From positions 1-64,000 of the forward strand of contig JAEEWT010000003.1 of NCBI GenBank assembly GCA_016287755.1: a stretch of DNA of 64,000 nucleotides. The letters run 5' to 3'. Both the position numbers and the translations under genes were made by a program. Of the stretch, positions 18,445 through 26,690 are shown piece by piece. The stretch is from Prevotella sp. Its GTDB lineage: Bacteria; Bacteroidota; Bacteroidia; Bacteroidales; Bacteroidaceae. The notes under the pieces were generated by a model. It saw nothing but the letters and a program-made list of their open reading frames with translations. It was not told the DNA's origin and did no database searches. Numbering within the stretch: position 1 is the first letter of the stretch; every line of letters begins with the position of its first letter.

Positions 18445-19696
18445 ATTTCTTGAAGATTACGCAAGCATTATGTCCGCCGAAACCGAACGTATTGCTCATG
18501 GCGGCACGCACCTCACGCTTCTGTGCTTTGTTGAAGGTGAAGTTCAGGTTATAGTCGATCTCCTCGTCCTGGTCGTCATCAGCATGGTTGATGGTGGGCG
18601 GCACAATGTCGTTCTGCACACTGAGAACGGCAATCATAGCCTCCACAGCACCTGCTGCACCCAGCAAATGACCTGTCATCGACTTGGTTGAAGAAATGTT
18701 CAACTTGTAGGCAGCATCGCCGAATACCTCCTTGATGGCCTTGGCCTCAGAGATATCACCCACATGGGTGGAAGTGCCATGTACATTGATATAGTCGATA
18801 TCCTCAGGTTTCATCTGCGCATCCTCCAAGGCAGCCTTCATCACGAGCTTGGCACCCAGACCTTCAGGATGAGAGGCGGTGATATGATAAGCATCAGCAC
18901 TCATACCCTCACCGATCATCTCGGCATAGATCTTTGCACCGCGAGCCTTAGCATGCTCCAGCTCTTCGAGAATCAGACATCCGGCACCTTCAGCCATCAC
19001 GAAACCGTCACGACTGGCGCTGAAGGGACGACTGGCCTTTTCGGGTTCGTCATTACGAGTTGACAGGGCTTTCATGGCATTGAAGCCACCTACACCGCAC
19101 ATACAGATAGCACTCTCGGCACCACCTGCAACGATGACGTTAGCCTTACCCAGACGAATCTGGTTGAAAGCGTCGGCCAGGGCATTGCTGGATGAAGCAC
19201 AGGCACTTGTTGTGGTGTAGTTAGGACCATGGAATCCGAAATGAATACTGATATGTCCTGCAGCGATGTCGCTGATCATCTTCGGAATGAAGAACGGACT
19301 GAATTTCGGTCCCTGGTCGATATGCTGACCATAATATACCACCTCATCCTCGAAAGTGCGGATACCACCGATACCTACGCCATAGATGACGCCGATACGG
19401 TTCTTATCCTCTGTTTCCAGATCCAAGCCACTGTCCTTCACACCCTGAATGGCACTGATCATAGCCAGCTGTGTGTAGCGGTCGAGCTTGCGGGCTTCCT
19501 TGCGGTCGATATACTCGTTGATATCCAGGTCCTTTACCTCACAGGCAAAATGTGTCTTGCACAAAGAGGTATCGAACTGCGTAATAGGGGCAGCACCGCT
19601 GACACCAGCCAACAGGTTCTTCCAAGTCTCCTCGGGAGAATGACCTACCGGTGTAACGGCACCAAGTCCTGTTACAACTACTCTTTTTAATTCCAT
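18434..19696 (-). CDS. fabF: Beta-ketoacyl-ACP synthase II
   Basis: 'MELKRVVVTGLGAVTPVGHSPEETW', 'TTSACASSSNAL' active Cys, 'NVHGTSTHVGD', 'SMTGHLLGAAGAVE'. Confidence 0.97.
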   Translation of the reverse strand: MELKRVVVTGLGAVTPVGHSPEETWKNLLAGVSGAAPITQFDTSLCKTHFACEVKDLDINEYIDRKEARKLDRYTQLAMISAIQGVKDSGLDLETEDKNRIGVIYGVGIGGIRTFEDEVVYYGQHIDQGPKFSPFFIPKMISDIAAGHISIHFGFHGPNYTTTSACASSSNALADAFNQIRLGKANVIVAGGAESAICMCGVGGFNAMKALSTRNDEPEKASRPFSASRDGFVMAEGAGCLILEELEHAKARGAKIYAEMIGEGMSADAYHITASHPEGLGAKLVMKAALEDAQMKPEDIDYINVHGTSTHVGDISEAKAIKEVFGDAAYKLNISSTKSMTGHLLGAAGAVEAMIAVLSVQNDIVPPTINHADDDQDEEIDYNLNFTFNKAQKREVRAAMSNTFGFGGHNACVIFKKYAD

Positions 19697-19710
19697 AATA
19701 ATTAAGGTAT

Positions 19711-19806
19711 AGTGAAAAGTGAAAAGTGAAAAATTTGCTACCGCTCACCTAAGTGAAACCATACGGATTCAGCAAATTCTTCACTCTTCACTTTTACTTT
19801 TTACTT
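19711..19806. repeat. Heptamer-arm inverted repeat, different core
   Basis: AGTGAAA x3 then AATTTGCT...AGCAAATT then TTCACTC/TTCACTT/TTACTTT/TTACTTT, in the acpP-fabF intergenic gap. Confidence 0.75.
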
Positions 19807-20042
19807 TATTTTGCGGCCTCCTCGATATACTTGATGGCATCGCCTACAGTACCGATGGTCTCAGCTTTATCGTCGGGGATGGAAATGTTGAACTCCTTCT
19901 CAAACTCCATGATCAGCTCAACGGTATCCAAAGAATCTGCGCCCAGATCGTTAGTGAAACTTGCCTCCGGCTTTACCTCAGCCTCATCAACACCAAGTTT
20001 ATCAACGATAATAGCCTTTACTTTGCTTTCAATTTCTGACAT
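19806..20042 (-). CDS. acpP: Acyl carrier protein
   Basis: 78 aa; '[29 protein letters not shown]' phosphopantetheine Ser motif. Confidence 0.97.
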   Translation of the reverse strand: MSEIESKVKAIIVDKLGVDEAEVKPEASFTNDLGADSLDTVELIMEFEKEFNISIPDDKAETIGTVGDAIKYIEEAAK

Positions 20043-20222
20043 AATTGTACTTTTTAAATTGTTAATAAAATCTTTCTTCTTTGAAAATTCGGGTGCAAAG
20101 GAACAAATTTTTATTCATGTATGCAAATATTTTACCGAAAAAAGCACCCTTGTTTGCACACAATACCCTTAATTGTGCAAAAAACCAGTCGCAATTTTAC
20201 ATTTTTTAGCACTTGGTAACGC

Positions 20223-21419
20223 TCACACGACCATTTTTGTCACCAAAACCAAGTGTCTATCTTCCTCTGTAGTAGTGCCGAAAAGATAAATATCGCCCCC
20301 ATCGGCAAGCTTCAAACGTTTACGTAATTCCTCGGCCTTGAGCGGGAAATTCCTCACGGCCACATTAGCCTTTTTGATGTCCTGAAGAACGGTTTTCAAT
20401 TCCCGTTTATTCATAGACGAAACAGCGGTGATGCGGAACACCCTTCCGGGGAATGGTTCGATGAGGGAATCGCTCACAAACAGATGACTGTTTCTGCCTA
20501 TGGCCTTCACATCATACTGGGTGGCACAGGCGCCAAAGCAGCCTACCTTCATGATCGAGGCGTTCGGCTCATAGAGAAACATCTCCTTCTCTATCCGTTC
20601 CGCTATGCTCACCCCCTCGTACATCTCATCCATCGTGCAAGTGAAAACCTGCTCATCGTTCACACAGAAGATGGTTAACGGGCGTTCCTCAGGATGCTCA
20701 CCGACCGTTCCTTCCAGTACCAGCAGCAGTTCCTTGCATTCGTTTCCCACCGAGACCACATGAATCTCAGTAACCGAAGGTAAATCATTCACCGCCTTGT
20801 GCCAGTCGAGCATGGGCGACAGCTTCACCACCACCCAGCGGGCCTTCTGCAACAGCGCATCCTGGATCTCCAAGAGATTCGGCGTACAGTCGTGTATATC
20901 ATAGGTTCTTGCCCCATGCGCATCCCTTCTTGCAGGATCCAAGTAGATCAGGTCGGCCTTTTCCATCCGCTGCAGATAGGCCACACCGTCAGCATGAACC
21001 ACCTCCGACTGCCCAAGACCTAACCTTACGATATTCTCCTGTGCAATCTTACACAAATGTTCCTGCTGTTCCACATACACAGCCTCATCGAAGAGCGGCG
21101 AGAGGAAGGAGAAGTCAACCCCGAAACCACCTGTCAGATCCACCATTCTACCGCCCTTGTTCCCTTTCAGTAACCGCTGCACCAACGCCACCTTATACCT
21201 GGCGGTCTGCTCACTCGAGCACTGTTCCATCGACAGGCGTGGCGGATACACCATCCCCTCGATGACTGTCCACGAAGGAATCTTCTTCCTGGCCGTCTGC
21301 CACCCCGCAATCTGGTCGAGCGCATAAGGCAGATCGACCTGTGGAAAGCGAGCCCCTTGCAGCGCTAACTTTCGCACATCCTCCTCACGGTATTGCTGAA
21401 TAAACTCCTGGGTGGTCAT
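20223..21419 (-). CDS. Class I SAM-dependent methyltransferase with THUMP-like C-terminal domain
   Basis: 'GGRMVDLTGGFGVDFSFLSPLFDEAVYVEQQEHLC', 'DLIYLDPARRDAHGAR'; C-terminus 'VAVRNFPLKAEELRKRLKLADGGDIYLFGTT' typical of THUMP-like. Confidence 0.85.
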   Translation of the reverse strand: MTTQEFIQQYREEDVRKLALQGARFPQVDLPYALDQIAGWQTARKKIPSWTVIEGMVYPPRLSMEQCSSEQTARYKVALVQRLLKGNKGGRMVDLTGGFGVDFSFLSPLFDEAVYVEQQEHLCKIAQENIVRLGLGQSEVVHADGVAYLQRMEKADLIYLDPARRDAHGARTYDIHDCTPNLLEIQDALLQKARWVVVKLSPMLDWHKAVNDLPSVTEIHVVSVGNECKELLLVLEGTVGEHPEERPLTIFCVNDEQVFTCTMDEMYEGVSIAERIEKEMFLYEPNASIMKVGCFGACATQYDVKAIGRNSHLFVSDSLIEPFPGRVFRITAVSSMNKRELKTVLQDIKKANVAVRNFPLKAEELRKRLKLADGGDIYLFGTTTEEDRHLVLVTKMVV

Positions 21420-21430
21420 CCGATGGTAAT

Positions 21431-23536
21431 CTATTTACATTTCATTCCCAAGTGGTACATGATGAAGCCGTAGATGTCGGCTTGCTCCTCAATCACCTTG
21501 CTCATCGGCTTTCCACCGCCATGACCCGCCTTACTGTCAATGCGTATCAGCACCGGGTTGTCACCTTGATGACACTCCTGGAGGGTAGCAGCGAACTTAA
21601 ACGAGTGGGCAGGCACAACACGGTCGTCATGATCAGCCGTGGTAACCAACGTGGCAGGATAGGCAGTACCCGGTTTCAGGTTATGCAGCGGCGAGTAGGC
21701 CCGCAGGTACTCGAACATCTCACGAGAATCTTCCGACGTGCCATAGTCACTTGCCCAGTTCCAGCCGATGGTGAATTTATGATAACGCAGCATATCCATC
21801 ACCCCCACCTCGGGAATGGCCACACGGAAGAGGTCAGGGCGCTGTGTCATACAAGCACCCACCAGCAGTCCGCCGTTGGAACCACCCACAATGGCAATCT
21901 TTTCTTTTGAGGTATATTTCTCGGCAATGAGGTATTCGGCAGCGCCGATGAAATCATCGAAAACGTTCTGCTTCTGCATCTTCGTGCCTGCCAGATGCCA
22001 CTCCTCACCATATTCACTTCCGCCACGCAGGTTCACCTGCACATAGATACCTCCGTTTTCCAGGAAGGGGATGCGCATGGATGAGAAGCTGGGGGGCAGA
22101 GAGACGTTAAAGCCTCCGTAGCCATAGAGATACACAGGATTCTTACCGTTGCGTTTCAGTCCTTTCTTGTAGGTCAGGAACATCGGGATGCGGGTGCCGT
22201 CCTTACTCTTGAAGAACAGCTGATGACTCTCGTATGCATCCAGGTTGAAGTTCACCTTCGGAGCCTTGTACAGCGTACTCTCGTTCTTGTCTATATCATA
22301 CTGATAGATGGTTCCGGGAACCGTGAATGAAGTAAAGGTATAGAAACACTCCTTCAGCTCTTTCCTGCCGTAGAAACCCACGCTGCCCACCGAGGGGAGC
22401 GCAATCTCATGCAGCTGCTTACCGTCGAGGTTGTACACAAAGGCATGGTTCGAAGCATCCATACTGTAGGTAAGCACCATCTTCCCGCTCACCATGGTAA
22501 CATCTTCCAGCACACTCTCCTGCTCAGGCACCAGCTCCTTCCAGTCGTTCAGTCCCGGGTTACCGATTTCTGCCACCATGATTCGGTTTTTCGGTGCGCC
22601 GTAATTGGTGAGCAGATAGATCTTATTACCGATCACATCTATCGGAATATACTGGTAATCCATATCTGAAGTCATCTGGATGAACTGCGAGTTAGGAACA
22701 CGGAGGTCACGCACATACAAGTTATTGCCTGCTCCCGCACCGCTCTCATAGAGGAACATCACGGTCTCTTCACGGTTGACACTTACGCTGTAGAACTGCT
22801 TGGGGAAGACCGGATTCTGGTAGAACAGCACATCCTCACTCTGTGGGGTTCCCATCTTGTGGTAGTATATCTTCTGTGCCTCGTTCACGTTAGAGAACTC
22901 CTTTCCTTGGGTAGGAGCATCATAGGCGCTGTAGAAGAATCCGTCACCCTGCCAGGCAGCCCCTGAGAACTTCGCCCATTCGATATGATCGGGTAACAGC
23001 TCGCCCGTCTTGGCGTCCAACACAAAGAACTCCTGCCAGTCGCTACCGCTGCGTGAGATAGCGTAGGCAGCATATTTACCGTTGTTCGATACATACAATC
23101 CCTTCAGCGCCACGGTACCGTCGCTACTGAGCTTATTGGGGTCGAGGAACACCCTGGGTGTGACGCCCAGCTTGTCCATCACGTAGATCACACTTTGGTT
23201 CTGCAGACCGTCGTTCTTGGTGAAATACCACTTCCCGTTATGCTCCGACGGCGCACTGATCTTCTCATAGTTCGCCGCCGCCTTCAGTCTTTCCTTCAGC
23301 TTCACCCGCTGGGGAATCTTATTCAGGTAGGCGGAAGTCACCTTGTTCTCAGCCTCCACCCATGCAGCCGTCTCCGCACTGGTATCGTTCTCCAGCCATC
23401 GGTACGGGTCGGCCACCTTCACACCGAAATAGTCATCTACCGTACCGTCTTTCGGGGTTTTCGGGTACGTAATCTTCTGAGCGTTCATACTCACGGATAT
23501 TGTCATTGCCATTAATAAAACACTGATTCTTCTCAT
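21431..23536 (-). CDS. Prolyl oligopeptidase family serine peptidase (S9)
   Basis: Signal peptide; 'YPKTPKDGTVDDYFGVKVADPYRWLENDTS', 'IAIVGGSNGGLLVGA', 'HDDRVVPAHSFKFAA', 'AGHGGGKP'. Confidence 0.95.
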   Translation of the reverse strand: MRRISVLLMAMTISVSMNAQKITYPKTPKDGTVDDYFGVKVADPYRWLENDTSAETAAWVEAENKVTSAYLNKIPQRVKLKERLKAAANYEKISAPSEHNGKWYFTKNDGLQNQSVIYVMDKLGVTPRVFLDPNKLSSDGTVALKGLYVSNNGKYAAYAISRSGSDWQEFFVLDAKTGELLPDHIEWAKFSGAAWQGDGFFYSAYDAPTQGKEFSNVNEAQKIYYHKMGTPQSEDVLFYQNPVFPKQFYSVSVNREETVMFLYESGAGAGNNLYVRDLRVPNSQFIQMTSDMDYQYIPIDVIGNKIYLLTNYGAPKNRIMVAEIGNPGLNDWKELVPEQESVLEDVTMVSGKMVLTYSMDASNHAFVYNLDGKQLHEIALPSVGSVGFYGRKELKECFYTFTSFTVPGTIYQYDIDKNESTLYKAPKVNFNLDAYESHQLFFKSKDGTRIPMFLTYKKGLKRNGKNPVYLYGYGGFNVSLPPSFSSMRIPFLENGGIYVQVNLRGGSEYGEEWHLAGTKMQKQNVFDDFIGAAEYLIAEKYTSKEKIAIVGGSNGGLLVGACMTQRPDLFRVAIPEVGVMDMLRYHKFTIGWNWASDYGTSEDSREMFEYLRAYSPLHNLKPGTAYPATLVTTADHDDRVVPAHSFKFAATLQECHQGDNPVLIRIDSKAGHGGGKPMSKVIEEQADIYGFIMYHLGMKCK

Positions 23537-23711
23537 CGCTTGTTACAAATTTTGGTTTCGTGTGATATCATTTTCATGCTGCAAAATTACAAAAAGATGC
23601 GGGCAAAACAAAACAAATACCGTCAAAACGTACCGAGGTATACAATTTTTTATTACCTCTGGCTTCGCCGAAGATACTTTCGCTCGACAATAAAAATAAA
23701 TTCGCATTTAT

Positions 23712-23742
23712 TTTGTATTGTTCTCGCTTATTCGTATCTTTG
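23712..23742 (+). promoter_or_regulatory. Bacteroidetes-type promoter TTTG-N19-TATCTTTG
   Basis: Exact -33/-7 match with N19 spacing, 48 bp upstream of the 23790 CDS; spacer TATTGTTCTCGCTTATTCG. Confidence 0.8.
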
Positions 23743-23789
23743 CAAAAGAAAATCAATACCTACTGATTACTTAACCGTTTAAAGGGAAG

Positions 23790-24533
23790 ATGAAAGAGTA
23801 TATCAAAAAGCTTCAGGAATTGCTGAAGCAGATCAACAAGAAGCATTTAATTGCTGCAGCTGCAGCAGTGGTGATCTTCATCCTGGGCTTCATCTCCGGG
23901 TGTAGCTGCTCAGGAAGAGGTGGGGCGTTTGGAGGAAAAGACTTAGGCGTTGCCGAAGCCCTCGACAGCTTTGCGCAGGTGATACCCGAAGGCTCGCAGG
24001 TGGTAGCCCGCTTCACCGATAACCGCCACTCTTTGTTCTACCTGAACAGCGGTCGTTTGATGCGCTTCAACGCCAAGTCGAAGATGCTCGAGGAGGTGAT
24101 TCCCTACGAGATCAACAGGGAGGCGCGCGTATATTATAATGAAAAGGATGATGTGCAGGGCATCCTGAGTGCACAACTGTCAGAGGATGAGCAGTTCATC
24201 ATCATCACGGCAGTAACCGACAAGAAGGATGAGAACGACGAAGAGGTGCCCACGGCCACCTATAAGCTGAACACCTCAAGCATGAACCTGCTGCCTTTCA
24301 CCCCACCGCCAGCAAAGGCTGCGCCTGTGAAGAAAGACTCGGTTCGCAGGGTTTCCGCTCCCGTGAAGAAGGAACCCGTTATCATGGAGGATCTGCCCGA
24401 GGTGGGCGACATTGTCCAACCGGAGGACAACACCCCCAAGCCCGCTGCAGAACCTAAGCCAGCCCCCACTCCTCAGCCCGAGGAAAAACCCGCTCCCCGC
24501 GGCCAGGAAACGGTTATTGTGCCAGCGCAATAG
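23790..24533 (+). CDS. Hypothetical protein, N-terminal TM anchor, Pro/Ala/Lys-rich C-terminus
   Basis: 247 aa; TM 'LIAAAAAVVIFILGFISGC', low-complexity 'PKPAAEPKPAPTPQPEEKPAPRG' tail. Confidence 0.8.
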   Translation: MKEYIKKLQELLKQINKKHLIAAAAAVVIFILGFISGCSCSGRGGAFGGKDLGVAEALDSFAQVIPEGSQVVARFTDNRHSLFYLNSGRLMRFNAKSKMLEEVIPYEINREARVYYNEKDDVQGILSAQLSEDEQFIIITAVTDKKDENDEEVPTATYKLNTSSMNLLPFTPPPAKAAPVKKDSVRRVSAPVKKEPVIMEDLPEVGDIVQPEDNTPKPAAEPKPAPTPQPEEKPAPRGQETVIVPAQ

Positions 24534-24652
24534 TGTGGAGTGTGGAATGTGGAGTGTGGAGTGAGAATAGTACAGAGATAAAGTCTTCATATACTGAACC
24601 ACTTGTACTTGAAGCATATCTCACTCCACATTCCACACTCCACATTCCACAA
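24534..24652. repeat. Heptamer-arm inverted repeat element with 60-bp core (copy 2)
   Basis: Arms GTGTGGA/ATGTGGA/GTGTGGA and their complement ACTCC ACATTCC ACACTCC ACATTCC; core 24563-24622 GAGAATAG...CATATCTC. Lies between convergent genes. Confidence 0.85.
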
Positions 24653-25837
24653 TTATTTATTCGCTAGCGAATAAATTTTCCTCATATCCGCTTCATGGAG
24701 CACCTTGAAGCCGCCAATGGTTATGGTTCCTCCCTTGCTACACTGACTGGCCAGCTGGTTGAGTTCAGCATCAGTGAGCGTTCTGCCCAACAGTTCTGAA
24801 AGACAGGTGGGCATTCCTATGGCACGATAGAACTGTTCCATGGCCTCTATACCCCGCAGGGCTGTTCCCTCAGCATCGGTAAAGTCGTTGGCCACGCCCA
24901 TCACGTTTACCGCAAAGCGCACGAAACGCGACACATTCTCTTTCATCACATAACGGGCCCATGAGCCCCAGATGGCGGCCAAGCCTGCCCCGTGGGCCAC
25001 ATCGAACAACGCACTGATTTCATGTTCCAGCTTGTGTGAGGCAAAGTCGCGCCGGGTGCCGCAGCCCGTCAGATCGTTGTGCGACAAACTCCCTGCCCAC
25101 ATAATCTGCGCACGATGACGGTAGTCATTCGGGTTCTTCAGCACATAGAACACACTATCCTTCACGGTGCGCATCAGCGCCTCGGCAATCTCGTCCGTCA
25201 GTGTCATGTCTACATCCTTCGAGAAATAGCGCTCCATGGTGTGCATCATGATATCTGTGGCTCCGCAGGCCGTCTGATACGGCGGTAAGGTATAGGTACG
25301 CTCAGGATTCATCACCGCGAACTTACACCTTACTATATTATTGTTCACGCCCCGCTTCAATCCCTTCTCGTCGTCGCTGATCACACAGCTGTCGCTCATC
25401 TCACTGCCCGCTGCGGGAATGGTCACCACGGCACCCACCGGATAGCAAGCCTTCGGCACCGCTGTTCCCTCGAAGAAATCCCACACATCCCCCTCGTACG
25501 GCAGTCCGTAGCCAATGGCCTTGGCAGAATCAATCACGCTACCGCCACCCACGGCCAGGATAAAGTCAACACCCTCCTGTCGGCAGAGTGCTATACCCTT
25601 GCGCACCAGCGACACCCTTGGATTAGGCACCACGCCGCCCAACTGCACAAAGGGAATCCCCTCTGCCTGCAGCAGGCTGCACACCTTGTCGATCAGTCCC
25701 GACCGCACTGCGCTCTTACCGCCATAATGCACCAGCACCTTCGTGCCACCATATTTCTTCACCAGTTGGGCAATCTGCTCCTCCGCATTCTTTCCGAATG
25801 CCACCTCAGTAGGTGTGTAGTATGTGAAATCGACCAT
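24653..25837 (-). CDS. Iron-containing (butanol dehydrogenase-type) alcohol dehydrogenase
   Basis: 'MVDFTYYTPTEVAFGKNAEEQIAQLVKKYGGTKVLVHYGG', 'ILAVGGGSVIDSAKAI', 'HKLEHEISALFDVAHGAGLAAIWGSWARYV'. Confidence 0.93.
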   Translation of the reverse strand: MVDFTYYTPTEVAFGKNAEEQIAQLVKKYGGTKVLVHYGGKSAVRSGLIDKVCSLLQAEGIPFVQLGGVVPNPRVSLVRKGIALCRQEGVDFILAVGGGSVIDSAKAIGYGLPYEGDVWDFFEGTAVPKACYPVGAVVTIPAAGSEMSDSCVISDDEKGLKRGVNNNIVRCKFAVMNPERTYTLPPYQTACGATDIMMHTMERYFSKDVDMTLTDEIAEALMRTVKDSVFYVLKNPNDYRHRAQIMWAGSLSHNDLTGCGTRRDFASHKLEHEISALFDVAHGAGLAAIWGSWARYVMKENVSRFVRFAVNVMGVANDFTDAEGTALRGIEAMEQFYRAIGMPTCLSELLGRTLTDAELNQLASQCSKGGTITIGGFKVLHEADMRKIYSLANK

Positions 25838-25883
25838 AAAAAAAATGATTAGCTGTTTAACGTGCAAATTATATTCTTTGTCG

Positions 25884-25914
25884 CAAAGATACGAATAAGC
25901 GAGCACAAATCAAA
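25884..25914 (-). promoter_or_regulatory. Promoter of the iron-ADH gene, TTTG-N19-TATCTTTG
   Basis: Exact spacing on the reverse strand; spacer shares CGAATAAGCGAG (as read on +) with other promoters in the window. Confidence 0.8.
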
Positions 25915-26114
25915 GAAAAAAAGATTTTTTCTTTGCACGCAGTTCGGAAAGAGCGGCACATCAGTCGTTCGGATTGTATCGCCCTTAACAGCATGGCGGA
26001 AGAAATATGCAAACGAGTAACGATGCGTGATGGGACTTAGGTGTGCATATTTATGCATTCAGAAATAGGCCATTTAGAAAGTATGGCAGTTTGAGGGAGT
26101 AAATGCCTTGATCA

Positions 26115-26158
26115 CTCCCAGCGTTTGACGTTCTCTCTCCCAGCGTTTAAGGCACCCG
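26115..26158. repeat. 22-bp direct repeat, 2 units
   Basis: CTCCCAGCGTTTGACGTTCTCT followed by CTCCCAGCGTTTAAGGCACCCG; 22-bp spacing. Confidence 0.6.
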
Positions 26159-26264
26159 GAATATTCATACAAATAAGAGTATGAATATACAATCCTGTAT
26201 TTTAACTCAAATCATACTTATTACTTGTTACCTATTACTTATCACTTATTGTCATTTTTGTGCC

Positions 26265-26513
26265 AACATCTAACCCAATATGCCTGAAATGCCCTGCCAC
26301 AAAGGGTTTGACAAGGGTTAGATGTTGCTTGAACATCTAACCTACATCTAACCCTCATCTAACCTTCATATCCCTTCGAACTTCCCTCCTCCGAATTGAA
26401 GAGAGAGTATCTGGGTTAGATGTACGGGATATGTGGGTTAGATGTTTGAGTAACATCTAACCCACCTCAAACCCCCTATATATCGACGTTTCAAGAGATT
26501 TGGGTTAGATGTT
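26265..26513. repeat. Cluster of 9 copies of GGGTTAGATGTT in both orientations, forming two near-perfect hairpins
   Basis: Forward copies at 26315, 26413, 26435, 26502; reverse copies at 26265, 26332, 26344, 26356, 26452. Hairpins 26316-26342 and 26433-26465, each with a 5-nt loop. Confidence 0.85.
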
Positions 26514-26690
26514 GGGGTGTTGAGGGAACAACTTGTTTTTAGAGTAGGCCATCAGTGAAAGAATGTTAAATATTTTCTATTCCATGCAAGATTTGGGCTG
26601 TCTCTTTATTATATGGAGAAAAAGGAGTAAATTTGCACGCTAACCTTTGGGTGTTAGTAAAAAAGAATAATAGCGAGATTATATAAAGAC

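Noticed and set aside
26433-26465. Hairpin as Rho-independent terminator
   Set aside because: Very stable 14-bp stem but no T-tract, and no adjacent gene 3' end; better treated as part of the GGGTTAGATGTT repeat cluster.
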